In this document: in pieces, positions 42,663 to 54,695 of the stretch
Numbering within the stretch: position 1 is the first letter of the stretch
Layout: every line of letters starts with the position of its first letter
Assembly (NCBI GenBank): GCA_026545225.1
Contig: CM048848.1
Span: 19,136,806 to 19,200,805, forward strand
Reading direction: 5' to 3'
DNA: 64,000 nt
Origin: Cornus controversa
Taxonomy: Eukaryota; Streptophyta; Magnoliopsida; Cornales; Cornaceae
The notes under the pieces: model-generated
What the model was told of the DNA's origin: nothing
Seen by the model: only the letters and a program-made list of their open reading frames with translations
The model's database searches: none
Translations under genes and position numbers: made by a program

Positions 42663-43591
42663 TTACCCAATGCCACATCTCTTGAGGAGATTTAACTTTG
42701 TTCCTCCTATATGATCCTCACCTCTTTGTGCCAAACTCAAAGTAACTGGAATGGTCTCATTGGCTTTGAAAAACACATCTCTCTGCCTTGACGGAACATG
42801 TTTCAATTTTACCCATGGAGGAGACTCTAATGATGGCATCGGAGGAGTGCTAGAAAGAATAGGCAATGGCTCAATCGGAATCCTCCAAGGTGGAGTATTT
42901 TTCATGGCCACTACATCAAGTAAATCATTCACCTCCTCAATGGACTTCTCAACATCATGTGATAGAGCAATCGGATCAACTTCTTCAACATAATCATCAA
43001 AGCCATCCATGAAGAAACAATCACTCTCATCTAGAGGATGTTGAATGACATTAAAAGTATTCAAGTTCACCTTAGGCTCATGAGAAATTTCAGCATTAGA
43101 ACTGTTTGTCACCTCTTCTTTATCAAGCTTCTTCTCCCCCACCTTGTTGTCACTTATTTCTCCACTTCTAAGAATGGTGATGGCTTGAAATTGTTCATGA
43201 TGTGGTTGCTCAAAGAAGAAATGTTGTTAAGGACATGAACCCCTCTTGGGTTGGCAACTGGTTGGCTTGGTAGTTTCCCCTCTTCTCTTCTACTCACGGC
43301 ATTGACAAGTTGTCCCAACTGAGATTCCAGTTTGGCAATCGATTGAGAGTGAGAGTGAACCAGTTGAGTAGTGGATTGAATTGTTGTTGTTGTAGCTTGC
43401 ACTGTCTCTACAATAGAGTCAAGCTTCTCACGTTTTGCTAGGACAATTGTCATCTTGTCCTCAATAGCAGAAATTCTTTGTGGCATAGGAACTTGTTCTT
43501 GATATGATTGTGAAGGCACATAGTTCTGAGGTTGAAAAGTGGGTTGAATTGCTGCCCCTTGTCCTTGTGGAAGACTGACAAACTGCCCAAT
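42663..43591 (-). pseudogene. gag: AthB3 gag C-terminus and residual protease-RT linker
   Basis: Two stretches. 43154-43519 has the coiled coil (HSQSIAKLESQLGQLVNAVS) and LPSQPVANPRG. 42663-43142 passes from EISHEPK directly to VNLNTFNVIQHP, a deletion of the whole protease region compared with AthB1, then NTPPWRIPIEPLP and PSLESPP, and ends as the pol deletion begins. A frameshift near 43150 separates the two. Confidence 0.85.
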
Positions 43592-44500
43592 TCAAGGGCA
43601 ATAATTCACATGATGCATAGGACTTGGGCAAAAATCACATGGCTCCAAAATAAAAGGATATAAAGATGGATTAGGCACTTGACCAACCGCCATAAATTGC
43701 ACCACTCTCTGTGACACAGCATCCACAATGGTAGACATAGCATCTGCAGAACCAATCTCAAAAATATCATCAACCTTCCTTGTATTGGATGGTCTGCTCG
43801 AACGAGATGAAGACACATGTTGCAAAGAATTGTCATTGAGATTCTCGAACAAAGTCCATGCTTCATCTTCACTTTTTAACATAAAAGTGCCTCCACATGA
43901 TGCATCTACCATCTGTCTGTTTCCTTCTGTCAGCCCCTCATAGAAACACTGTACTAACTGCCACTTTGGAACTTGGTGATGAGGACACTTCCTAAGAAGA
44001 TCCTTGAATCTTTCCCATGCCTCAAAAAATTGTTCCCCCTCAAATTGAGAGAAACCAGTAATAGCTCGTCTGAATTGATTGGTCCTCCCTATCGGAAAAT
44101 ATTTCTTCAAGAACTCATGTTGCATTTGAGTCCATGTAGTGATAGAGCTCACCGGTAGAGATCTGAACCAATACTTGGCCTTTTCCTTCAAAGAGAATGG
44201 AAAGAGTCGCATCCGAAAAGCATCTTCTGAGAAGTTATGAATTTTTGTTAATGAGCAAACTTCTAAAAATTCATCCAAGTGCTTGTACGGATCCTCATGA
44301 GTCAACCCAAAATAGGATGGCAACATATGAATAATACTGGGCTTGATCTCATAGTTTTGTGTAGTGACATCAGGCAATTGAAAATCAGCTGGTGAATTAT
44401 AAGTCTTTGGGACATAGTAGTCTCTGATCAATCTTGCTTTTTCCACAACAACATTAGGCACAATATTGTTGTCCTCATTATTACCATGCACACCATCCAT
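43592..44500 (-). CDS. gag: AthB3 gag (302-codon open frame)
   Basis: Best-kept gag in the window, from MDGVHGNNEDNN at 44500. Blocks in order: RDYYVPKTYNSP, LPSYFGLTHEDPYKHLDEFLEV, FSEDAFRMRLFPFSLKEKAKYWF, HEFLKKYFPIGRTNQFRRAI, DLLRKCPHHQVPKW, MVDASCGGTFMLKSEDEAWTLFEN, then the knuckle CDFCPSPMHHVNYC at the end. A TGA follows the final proline, where the sister copies continue (SMGQF), so capsid and knuckle are present but the C-terminal coiled coil is cut off. It could in principle still make a capsid protein; expression is unknown. Confidence 0.8.
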   Translation of the reverse strand: MDGVHGNNEDNNIVPNVVVEKARLIRDYYVPKTYNSPADFQLPDVTTQNYEIKPSIIHMLPSYFGLTHEDPYKHLDEFLEVCSLTKIHNFSEDAFRMRLFPFSLKEKAKYWFRSLPVSSITTWTQMQHEFLKKYFPIGRTNQFRRAITGFSQFEGEQFFEAWERFKDLLRKCPHHQVPKWQLVQCFYEGLTEGNRQMVDASCGGTFMLKSEDEAWTLFENLNDNSLQHVSSSRSSRPSNTRKVDDIFEIGSADAMSTIVDAVSQRVVQFMAVGQVPNPSLYPFILEPCDFCPSPMHHVNYCP

Positions 44501-44769
44501 GATATCAATATTCTCTTCCTCTTGCTTAATGGTATGGTGATTGAAGTACCGGAAAAGAAAAAAGAAAAAAATAAAAATAAATTAGATTAGTAGCAAAAAT
44601 AAAATTTCTAAACTAAAAAATAAATAAATAAAACAATACAAATTAGTACTACAAAAGAAAAAAAAATAAATAAAAAGAGAAAAAAAAAATCAAATAACAT
44701 AAAAAAAAATTCCTAAACTAAAAATCCAATTATAACTAATTCTAAAAATCCAAACAATCAAATAGACAG

Positions 44770-44787
44770 TCCCCGGCAACGGCGCCA
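44770..44787 (-). other. AthB3 primer binding site (tRNA-Asp type, intact)
   Basis: On the minus strand TGGCGCCGTTGCCGGGGA, five bases from the LTR end: the cleanest copy of this site in the window. Confidence 0.92.
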
Positions 44788-44792
44788 AAAAT

Positions 44793-46223
44793 TGATTCGT
44801 GTGTGAGTGTGACTCAAAAAGTATATCAATTAAAATTTTCCACACTTCGCAATAGAACGAATTCCTTGCAGAATAGGGCTATCGAAAGGAGTGTCGAACC
44901 TCAAGGACTATGGTCTGACTGAGTTGGATATAAGGAATTAATTCTAATTAAATTTAAAAGAAACAAATTCTAATTTTTAATTCTAAATTAACTAATGAAG
45001 CAATTGAACAAAAGCAAGAAAAACTAAGGAGTGTAGAGAATATAAGATAAGTCTAGGGTTATTGATTTCACCACTAACTTCACAATCAATGGTCAATTGA
45101 ACTAACTATGGGGCATCATATCATGCATAAGTGGTGTCGGTGGCTACAAGCTCACCTCCATCCGTCAAGAAGATAACATATGATTAAGGCTAAGTCATGG
45201 ACTATCTTCGATTGGCATGGGCCATCTGCCTAACTACTCTAATCTAGGGTGCAGTATGGTTCATCTTCTCTAGGCATAATCCATCAAAGCTTTTAATGAT
45301 ATATTCAGTGAAAACCATTGTATAATAATCACTCTCATGATCACAGAAAACAAGAGGGACGAGTTCAATAACAACAATCAAATATCTAAGACAAGATAAG
45401 AAATCATTGAAACTGAATTTATAAGACTTTTATTGCTCAATTCTATAAGAAGAATCCTCTAAATTACACAATCTATGAATGAATACAAAAATCCCCAATA
45501 ATTAGAACAATCAAACCAGTGATGTTTAGTTAGGGCTCCATCAAAACCCTGGTGGCTGAACTAGCCGCTCATGATACGCCTTGTTCTCCAATGATTCTCC
45601 ATTCCAAAAGCTCTTCAAAGCTGCTGCCAAGCCTCCCCAATACAGCCCCAATTTGTCACTTTAAATAACCAAGAGAATACATCAAAGTCCTAATCCAATT
45701 AGGAATAAATTAGGGTTTCCCGCAGCACTAATCAGGTGGGTTTTTCCTGCTGACTTCGGCCCAACTTTTGACCCACTAGAAGTCCGATTCACGGAATTTT
45801 CGTGAAGTACAAAAGTGTGCAGAATCAAATTTCGTTCAATCCCACTTGAGAGTTATGTCGATTTGAGGCTCGGAAATAAGACTTCTGGTCCGTTTTCCAA
45901 AACGGGATTAAGACTGTATTATGTGCAGATTTGGGCTTCAGGCCCGAAACCTTCTTAAGCAGCTGTAATTCTCTTGGACCTCTTCCTTGGGCTGATTTGA
46001 GTTAAAATATGGAGTTCAATGGATCCCTTTGATGTAGGCTTCATCTAACCATCTTGCATGTCATCTTTAAAAGCCCAAAATCACGGTTTTAACTGAAATA
46101 ATCATTAAGGCCCTGAAAATACAGAAAACACTAAAATAAAGTAAAATCACAAAATAATCTATCACTAAGAGAATAAAATACATAAGTTAAGAGGCTAGAA
46201 TGCGTAACATTCAACGCCTATCA
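44793..46223 (-). repeat. AthB3 LTR, second full copy (1431 bp)
   Basis: TGATTCGTGTGTGAG ... CAACGCCTATCA on the plus strand. It carries ACTCTAATCTAGG, unlike the outer LTRs, so at least its right part derives from a different insertion event. Confidence 0.88.
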
Positions 46224-47693
46224 GTATATCAATTAAAAATTTTCACACTTCGCAATAGAACGAATTCCTTGCAGAATAGGGGTATCGTACCTCAGGGATT
46301 ATGGTCTGATGAGTTGGATTACGGAATTAATTCTAATTAAATTTAGAAGAAAAGAATTCTGATTTTTAAACTAATTAAAAAGATAAATAAAATAAATCAA
46401 AGTAAGATAAGATAGTGAAGATAATAGGAGAGAAATCTAGGGTGTTTGACTTCACCACTAACTCCACAATCAATGGTCAATTGAATCAACTATAGGGGAA
46501 TTACATCATGCATAAGTGGTGTCGGTGGCTACAAGCTCACCTTCATCCGTCAAGAAGATAACATATGATTAAGGCTAAGCCATGGACTATCTTCGATTGG
46601 CATGGGCCATCTGCCTAACTACTCTAATCTAGGGTGCAGTATGGTTCATCTTCTCTAGGCATAATCCATCAAAGCTCATAACAATATATTCAGTGATTAC
46701 CATTGTGTAATAATCTCTCTCATGATCACAAAAAACAAGAGAGATTGAGTTCAATAACAACAACTAAATATCTAAGACAAGATAAGAAATCATTGAGATT
46801 GAATTTACAAGACTTTTATTGCTCAATTCTATAATAAGAATCCTCATAATTACACAATCTATGCATGTATATAAAGGTCCCCAATAATTAAAACAATCAA
46901 ACCATTGATGCTTTGTTAGGGCTACATCAAAACCCTAGTGGATGAACTAGCCGCTCATGGTAGAAGAAGAAGCTTCAACTGTTGAGGAAGAAGACATCAT
47001 CTTTCTGAATTACGCGTATAACTTTGTTCTCCAATGGCTCTGCAAATATGTTTCTGTTCTCTTCTCAGCCTTCTCCAAGCTCTGTTCTCTCTCTCTAATC
47101 TCTCTCCCAATTCAGCCTCCAAGTCTTCACTTTATTCCCCAAGAGAATACACCAAAGTCCTAATCCAATTAGGAATAAATTAGGGTTTCCCGCAGCACTA
47201 ATCAGGTGGATTTTTCCTGCTGACTTCGGCCCGACTTTTGACCCACTAGAAGTCCGATTTACGGAATTTTCGTGAAATACAAAAGTGTGCAGAATCAAAT
47301 TTCGTTCAACTTATTAAGGAAATAAAGTCGATTTGAGGCTCGAAAATAAGACTTCTGGTCCATTTTCCAAAACGGGATTAATACTGTATTATGCGCAGAT
47401 TTGGGCTTCAGGCCCGAAACCTTCTTAAGCAGCTGTAATTCTCTTGGACCTCTTTCTTGGGCTGATTTGAGTTGAAATAAATAGTTGAGTGAATCTCCTT
47501 GATGTAGGCTTCATCTCACCATCTTGGATGTCTTCTTTAAAAACCCAAAAGCACGATTTTAACTGAAATAATCATTAAGGCCCTGAAAATACAGAAAACA
47601 CTAAAACAAAGTAAAATCACAAAATAATCTATCACTAAAAGAATAAAATACATAAGTTAAGAGGCTAGAATGCGTAACATTCAACGCCTATCA
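46224..47693 (-). repeat. AthB-type LTR lacking its first 28 or so bases
   Basis: Begins GTATATCAATTAAAA directly after the TATCA end of the previous LTR and runs to its own terminal CAACGCCTATCA. It contains the GAAGAAGCTTCAACTGTTGAGGAAG segment found in the AthB1 LTRs but not in the neighbouring ones. Confidence 0.88.
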
Positions 47694-48685
47694 CTAACTA
47701 CTCTACTCTAGGGTGCAGTATGGTTCATCTTCTCTAGGCATAATCCATCAAAGCTTTAATGATATATTTAGTGAAAACCATTGTGTAATAATCACTCTCA
47801 TGATCACAGAAAACAAGAGGAACGAGTTCAATAAGAACAATCAAATATCTAAGACAAGATAAGAAATTATTGAAACTGAATTTATAAGACTTTTATTGCT
47901 CAATTCTGTAATAAGAATCCTCTAAATTACACAATCTATGAATGAATACAAAAATCCCCAATAATTAGAACAATCAAACCAGTGATGTTTAGTTAGGGCT
48001 ACATCAAAACCCCAGTGGCTGAACTAGCCGCTCATGATACGCCTTGTTCTCCAATGATTCTCCACTCCAAAAGCTCTTCCAAGCTGCTCCCAAGCCTCCT
48101 CAATACAGCCCCAATTTGTCACTTTAAATAGCCAAGAGAATACATCAAAGTCCTAATCCAATTAGGAATTAATTAGGTTTTCCCGCAGCACTAATCAGGT
48201 GGGTTTTTCCTGCTAACTTCGGCTCAACTTTTGACCCACTATAAGTCCGATTTACGAAATTTTCGTGAAATACAAACGTGTGCAGAATCAAATTTCGTTC
48301 AACCTTTCATGAGAATTATATCGATTTGAGGCTCAGAAATAAGACTTCTGGTCCGTTTTCCAACACGAAATTAAGACTGTATTAGCGCAGATTTGGGCTT
48401 CAGGCCCGAAACCTTCTTAAGCAACTGTAATTCTCTTGGACATCTTTCTTAGGCTGAATCGAGTTAAATTATGGAGTTCAATGGATCCCTTTGATGTAGG
48501 CTTCATCTAACCTTCTTGCATATCATCTTTAAAAGCCCAAAATCATGGTTTTAACTGAAATAATCATTAAGGCCCTGAAAATACAGAAAACACTAAAACG
48601 AAGTATAATAACAAAATACTCTATCACTAAGAGAATAAAATACATAAGTTAAGAGGCTAGAATGCGTAACATTCAACGCCGATCA
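47694..48685 (-). repeat. AthB-type LTR lacking its first 440 or so bases
   Basis: Begins CTAACTACTCTACTCTAGGG directly after the TATCA end of the previous LTR and ends CAACGCCGATCA, followed by the TSD CTGCA. Confidence 0.88.
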
Positions 48686-49386
48686 CTGCATGTTCTTTTA
48701 TTTTTTAGCAAGTTAGGCTAGACTGTTGGGTTGGGCTTTATATATATTTATATATAGGTGGGATAAATATTTTATATTTATTACTTTAATTATTTAAGAA
48801 TATTAAATAAGAGAAAGAATTTAGGGTTCAGTAATTTCAACGCACAAAGGGTTTCTATGCATAGATAGGGAGAGAACGGTAGACGCCGGAAAAAGGGTTC
48901 AAAATCACAAAGTGAGTTCAATCTCTTCACTTCCCTTTTGAACTTGTAAACATAGATTAATTTTTGCGTTGCTTGCTAATACGTATATACATGTATATCT
49001 TTGTATATAATTATATATTAGTATGATTATACATAGTAAGGTATTTGTGTTTGATTAATTATGAGTAATCTGTGGTCTCGGTACTGTTAGTGTATAAATT
49101 CTTACATGTATATACGTGTATATATGAGTATATAGGCATATATATATGTGTGTGTATTTATATATATATATATATATATATCTACACACACACACACACA
49201 TGAGATTTGGGTTGATTGTAAACGTAGTTTTTGTTCCTATTAAATTGTTGATCTTGCTCTCCCGATAGTTCCGTAAGTTTGGTGGAAAATCGTTGGGGGA
49301 TTTGATAGAAATTTGAGTTTAAAATTTTAGAACCCTAAAACTTCAAATTGGGCCTTTTTGATTTTGGCGATAATTGGAGGTGATTT
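48686..49386 (+). repeat. GypD 5' LTR, second part, with microsatellite
   Basis: Resumes with CTGCATGTTCTTTT. It contains TA/TG/CA microsatellite sequence at 49139-49201 and degenerate TATATA tracts from 48980. The end near 49386 is placed by a weak PBS-like TGGTACCAATGC at about 49389-49400, so this boundary is soft. Confidence 0.6.
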
Positions 49387-49504
49387 TGGTACCAATGCGT
49401 AGCTTAGACCGAGAGGAGTTGAATGGTATATTCACACATGAATTTTGGGGGCTGGAGAAGGCCAGAAAATAGCCAAGAAGTGGGACCTAATGGGACATTT
49501 CCCG

Positions 49505-50585
49505 ATCCTCGGCCGACGCCGGAACAGGGTGCGCAAGCAAAATCTAAGGTCAGGACAATGCTCAGGGAGGAAATGTTGAACTTCTTCCCGATTTGGCAGC
49601 TATCATTACTTAGGGTATAGCTACAAGGGTGACGACTGCTCTTCAGAATCAGCAGCCACCGCAGATGGCGCATGTTTCATTACCAGTGGAGCTGCCTAAC
49701 AGTTGGGATAGGGTTTGAAATTCCTTCACAAAAGGGAATCGACCAGAGTTTTCAAGGTCCATAGAGGTGAAAGAAGTGTATTAGTGGAGGAAATACATTG
49801 AACACCTTCTTTGCATGATTATGTGCACAGAAGTCCAGAAGTAGATGCTAGCTACCTTTAAGCTAGTGGATGATGCCTTATGGTGGTGAGAGTCAGTTAC
49901 TACCATAGTAGACCGGACTACTTTGACATATGAGGAGTTTCAAGCCCGATTTGACAGTAAGTACTTCCCATATGCAGTGAGGGCGGCTAAGAAGAGGGAG
50001 TTCCTTGCCTTACAGCAAGGGGATAGGACAGTCACAGAATATGAGCAGGATTTTACCAGTCTCTTTTTGTTTGCACCTGAGGAGGTGAACACTGAAGAAA
50101 AGAAGAAAAATTGCTTGGTGAATAGGTTGAATTGGCATATTCTACAGGTTATTGTGGGATGTCCAGCTTATACCACTTATACTCAAGTGGTTGATGCTGC
50201 ACTACAACATTGTTAGTTGATAAAGGATTACAAGAAAAGAAAGGGGAAGAAATGAAATGATAAGGACTCCGCTAGTCAGACGACGAAGAGGAGAAATGGT
50301 AATGGTGGTAGGTAGTTTGACAGGGGCACCTACCCAGGGTAGCAACCGTATAAGAAACATAGAGGTCATGGTGATGTTCAAAGAGTGGAAACCTCTACTT
50401 ACAGGAAACAAAATAGAGTACTGCAGACGAGTCAGTCTTATCCTCAGGGTAATTAGTTGGGGATATTACTGGTACATTGAGAGGAAATTGCTATGGATGT
50501 GGTGAGCATGGGCATTCAGTCAGATACTGCCCCAATACTAATAAAGGACAGTTTGGTCAGCAGGGACAGAGACAGCAACCACCCT
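49505..50585 (+). pseudogene. gag: GypD gag
   Basis: Del-like gypsy gag with many stops. The open stretch 49923-50216 has YEEFQARFDSKYFPYAVRAAKKREFLALQQGD, TVTEYEQDFTSLFLFAP and a degenerate C-terminal helix. The basic region after it is broken. The knuckle CYGCGEHGHSVRYC reads at about 50489-50530. The upstream part is aligned by similarity with GypE gag at 62140-62320 (ELPNSW block). Confidence 0.8.
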
Positions 50586-51172
50586 TGTCAGCACCATAAG
50601 CACCATGGATTCAGACTCAGCACTGTCCAGCTTTACCAGCATCGCCACCACGTATGGGGCAACCTAGTCTGTCAATGCACTATGGGAGGGTCTACAACGT
50701 CATGCCATATGATGTGCAGGCTCCTCAGGCAATTGAGGGTATATTTCTGATGAATGGTAAACTCGATTGTGTTTTATTTGATACTGGTGCATCCCATTCT
50801 TTTGTAGCTCAATCATTTGTTAGACTATCTATTATAGCCATTCGGTCGTGTACATCTTCATTTAGTATTGATACACCATTGGGGGTTAGTACAATTTTAT
50901 GGGAACACTGTAGTCAGGACACTATAGACATTGGTAGACTTAGGTTCTTGGCAGACCTATTGGTCTTGGATATGCATTCTTATGATGTCATACTTAGAAT
51001 AGACTGGTTATTATATTATCATGCTCAGGTTAATTGCCATATAAGGCAATTATTTTTGCTATACTGGGTTAGGAGATGTATTTTGTTGCTATGCCACAAT
51101 CAAATAGAGGGTCTAGCACACACTTATTCTTTATCAGTGAGGAGTCTTAAGAGGGAATTACAATTCCTCTAG
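50586..51172 (+). pseudogene. pol: GypD aspartic protease
   Basis: Frame 50654-51172. MHYGRVYNV and IEGIFLMNGKLDCVLFDTGASHSFV contain the active site; SIDTPLGVSTILWEHC, LLVLDMHSYDVILRIDWL follow. The usual GMDWL has become RIDWL. It ends at a TAG shortly before the RT. Confidence 0.85.
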
Positions 51173-52312
51173 ATTCCATTCCAGTGGTGCGAGACTTTCA
51201 AGATATGTTTTAGGAAATCCCAGGGTTACCACCGAGTCATGAGATAGACTTTGTCATTGATTTAGCTCCAAGGACCAGTATTATTGCTAGGGCCTTATAC
51301 ATAATGGTGCCTATGGAAATGAGAGAGCTGAAAGACTAGATTCAATAGCTTCTCAGTCAAAAATTCATTCGTAGGAGTACTTCACTGTGGGGAGCACTGG
51401 TATTATTTGTGAAGAAAGATGGGTCTCTTCACCTTTGAATAGATTATAAAGAGTTGAATAAGGTCACAATCCGCAACAAGTATCTGTTGCCAAGGATTGA
51501 TGATCTATTTGATCAACTGAAGGGAGCCACCTATTTCTCGAAGATAGATTTGAGATCCTGGTATCATCAGCTTCGTATTAGGGAGCTGGATGTACCAAAG
51601 ACAACATTTCTTATGAGATATGAGTCTTATGAGTTCTGGGTTATGCCTTTTGGATTGACGAATGCCCCAGCTGTCTTTATAAATCTGATGAATAGAGTGT
51701 TTAAAGCCTACTTAGATCAGTTTGTTATTGTCTTTATCGATAACATTCTGGTTTATTCTAGGTCAGAGAAGGATCACGCCAAACATCTCAGTATTATTCT
51801 GCAGACACTGAGAGACCATCAGTTGTATGCAAAGTTTGAGAAATATGATTTTTGGCAAGGGGAGGTGCAGTTCTTGGGTCAGGAGTATCTGAGAATGGGG
51901 ATAGCGGTCGATCCAAGTAAGGTGTTAGTAGTTCTGAAGTGGGGGCAGCCTACCTCATCCTTAGAGATTCGTAGTTTTTTGGGGTTAGTTGATTATTACT
52001 ACAGGTTCATTGAGGGCTTTTCAAAGATTGTTGGCCCACTTACCCATTTAACCAAAAAGTTTGTGCCTTTCGTGTGGAATGATTCTTGTCAGGTGTCTTT
52101 TAATGAGTTGAGTACTTGGTATATACCGATACATCATTGTAGGGTTTGGGTTGTGTGTTGATGCAGGAGGAGAGGTCGATATCCTATGCTTCACATAAGC
52201 TTAAGCCTCACGAGCTTAATTACCCGACTCACGATCTGGAGTTGGCAACTATGGTTTTTGCCTTGACGATTTGGAGGCATTACCTCTTGGGTGCGACCTT
52301 CAGATAGTTTAG
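51173..52312 (+). pseudogene. pol: GypD reverse transcriptase and partial RNase H
   Basis: RT fingers at 51240-51450 are broken by stops (LRRSTSLWGALVLF-like traces). The open part 51454-52161 has [50 protein letters not shown] and FIDNILVYS: the second catalytic aspartate is Asn. [18 protein letters not shown] follows. A deletion and frameshift near 52105 enter RNase H ([29 protein letters not shown]), which stops after HYLLGATF. Everything after that, including integrase, is missing. Confidence 0.88.
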
Positions 52313-52329
52313 CAACCACAATCTAAAAT

Positions 52330-52553
52330 TTTTTTTAGGGGTACTTGGGTTATTGGACTTCCAAGTTGTAGTGTTCAGATTCTCCATTCTATTTCATGGT
52401 TATTTATTCTCTTAGTTTAAGTTTTTTTTTACTGTTATTTATTTATTCTGTTATCCTTGTATTTTGTGCTTGCATGCTATCAATTGTAGTTATTTCTTAT
52501 ATTTCGTGTATGAGACTGGCCACCTCATGCATGAGATTGTAGGGGGTATTTCA
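52330..52553 (+). repeat. GypD 3' LTR remnant
   Basis: From GGACTTCCAAGTTGTAG to GGGGGTATTTCA it is similar to the PBS-proximal end of the GypE LTR (62493-62700, reverse). Only about the last 220 bases of the LTR remain. Confidence 0.75.
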
Positions 52554-53106
52554 CCAGATTAATGTTTTTTACTCGAATGTCATGGTCAAGTAACCAGATA
52601 GTGCAAGTGACTGGGAGTTTCCATTCCTTACCCTTGTTTATAAGTTGCTTTATGCATAGGGGTATGTGGTTTAAGACATTGAGCTCTCATTTAAACGAGA
52701 CATCCATTATGGCACGCATGACTGAAACATAAATAGGTCACACATGCGTTAGAGAGTCATAGTTGCACCAGGCGAGCTATATAGACAGGTCCACGGAGGG
52801 GAGCCCATAGTAGCACCACCAACAGTGGAGGAAAAACATGAGGAGGCCGAGGTAGAGGAGGACGATGTACAGGCACAGGCTAGAGGCCAGGCGTATAGCC
52901 ATTTAGAGGAGCAGATTGTAGGTTTGACTACCCAATTTGGGGCTTTGTAGACAGCGGTATCTACGCAGTTTAGAGCTTTGAGGACAGAGGTGGCAATTCA
53001 GTTTAGAGATGCCTGACAAGATTAGAGGTCGATGTGGGTGATGCTGCGTGCTTTGATGCGACATTTTGGCCTAGACCTAGACATTTCGTCAACATCTTCT
53101 CCTTGA
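52554..53106 (+). pseudogene. AthC MAPKR ORF, part 3 of 3
   Basis: Resumes after the GypD TSD: SDWEFPFLT, HYGTHD, SHMR, then an acidic stretch (EEKHEEAEVEEDDVQAQ), the coiled coil with repeated TQFGAL/TQFRALRTEV, and LRALMRHFGLDLD before TGA at 53104-53106. It has several stops. It confirms that the coiled-coil C-terminus is ancestral for the family. Confidence 0.85.
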
Positions 53107-54695
53107 TTTTTTGAAAGTAACTATCTTTTGTATTTATAGTTTTGTTTTTTTTTCCTTTTCATTTTTTTATTTTTTGTATGAATTCAATTTAAAAAAAAAA
53201 ACTTTCTTTCTTATTTTTCTTTTCATTATTATTTTCTCCCATATTATTTCACTTGGTTGTTGGGGAATAGTGGTTTGTTTTGACGGGTTGTAGCATCCAA
53301 GTTTGGGGGTGTGAATGCATTACCTTCATATTACTGGTTTGCTCTATTTTCTTGCCACTACTCCGGGTTCATGGTAACATCTTTCTAACCATTATTTATG
53401 CTTATATTGGATATACATTAAGGACAATGTACAGTTTAAGTTTGGGGATGAGGCGATGCCTTTATCATGTGCTTTATTGCAATGGGGAGGGGGGGGGGAA
53501 TCTTTTATGAAATCTTTTTGTTTTAGGAATTTTTGGTTAGTTTATTTTTCTAGTTTGTTTATTTATTTTCTCTCATTTTTTTTAGAATGGATGTTTTTAC
53601 ATTATTCAAGGGTTTAATACTTTATGTAGGTGCTTGACTTGCACTTCTTGGGTATGTTTTGAAATTTTGAAACTTTGGTTTGAATTTAGTGGTTTTAATC
53701 ATTGTTTGCATTGACATGCCTTGGGGTGATTGGTTTTAGTTTTCTCACATGCACAGATACAGTAGCATAATCTTGTGGGTTATAAACTTTGACTCTGAGT
53801 TGTTGAGTTAATTAGTATCACTTGAGAATGAGTACCGATGATATGTTTTACTTGACTTCAATGAAAAAAAAAAGAATATATTTGATAAAAGCAAATCTAG
53901 TTGATCCTTTTCACGAAGTAACCTGGCCTCTTGTCTCGGTAAGCATTGAGTGTTCTCGTCAAAAAGTGAGAGGTGAAAAAATATGAGCATTGGTTGTCTT
54001 CATCTGTAGCCTGACTGATTTGAGTTATTAGGTTCTTTGGGGTGTCTTAACACCTAGTGCCCTAAAATCATTTGGTTTGAGAGTCACTGACTGAAAGCTT
54101 GCTACATAGATCTTCGAGAGAGCTTAATGGACCAAGACATTGCATAACCAATAAATCACTGAAAAAATAGAGAAAAATAAAAAATAAAAAGTCATGTATT
54201 CATGGTTAGAACTATGAGTTCAATATAGGGAGCTAGTGAGTTGAAGGGGTATATGACTTAGTATATTTGGAGCTGAGTGATGCCACATGAGAGGACTGCT
54301 AGTTCACTTTTCACGAGGGAGCTAGAGTTGGTTGCTTTGAGATGTGTTGATGTGAACTATGCATGGGAACTATTGATTTGAATTATGGAATTTAAAATTT
54401 TAAAATTATTCTTGAATACAAGTCTGTAAGTATATATTATAATCTTCTTATTGATTAATATTTAAACAGGAATTTTGAATGTTTGTGGGAAACATTTCTT
54501 GAAACCCTCACGAGACTATAACTCATCCACTAGGGGGAACCTAGGGGTTCAAAGGTTTGTTGTCTATGTTAAATGTAATCGTTTCTCTCACGAAAGAGGA
54601 TTTGGCTAGTTTAGTTAGTGTTTAGTTAGTTCCCTTTATTTTAGTTTTATTTTATTCTATTGCTAAGGGACTAGTAATATGTAAGTTTGGGGGTG
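53107..54695 (+). other. AthC conserved non-coding tail with PPT copies
   Basis: AAGTTTGGGGGTG at 53299-53311, AAGTTTGGGGATG at 53448-53460 and the LTR-adjacent PPT AAGTTTGGGGGTG at 54683-54695. The hairpin is eroded here (ATACATTAAGGACAATGTAC, about 53423-53442). A G-run of ten lies at about 53489-53498. Confidence 0.75.

Larger units (their letters stand above)
38699..48685 (-). mobile_element. AthB3: gag-only derivative of the AthB family with stacked LTRs
   Basis: Minus strand. LTR 38699-40130, PPT, conserved tail, palindromic spacer, residual linker, gag, PBS and LTR 44793-46223, followed directly by two truncated LTRs (46224-47693 and 47694-48685), all in one orientation. One TSD pair (CTGCA) encloses the whole. 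Protease, RT, RNase H, integrase and nearly all of the MAPKR ORF are missing, giving a 4.7 kb internal region. Confidence 0.9.
38473..52553 (+). mobile_element. GypD: decayed Ty3/gypsy element, split by AthB3
   Basis: 5' LTR (38473-38698 plus 48686 to about 49386), gag, protease, RT and part of RNase H, then an internal deletion running directly into the last part of the 3' LTR (about 52330-52553). LTR ends TGTAATACCCC and GGGGGTATTTCA form an imperfect inverted repeat. Integrase is gone. It is heavily mutated, including RT catalytic FIDN, so it is old. It resembles GypE at the right of the window. Confidence 0.85.

Noticed and set aside
49139..49201. TA/TG/CA microsatellite as a regulatory or origin element
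   Set aside because: Simple repeats like this are common in AT-rich LTRs and nothing ties this one to a function.
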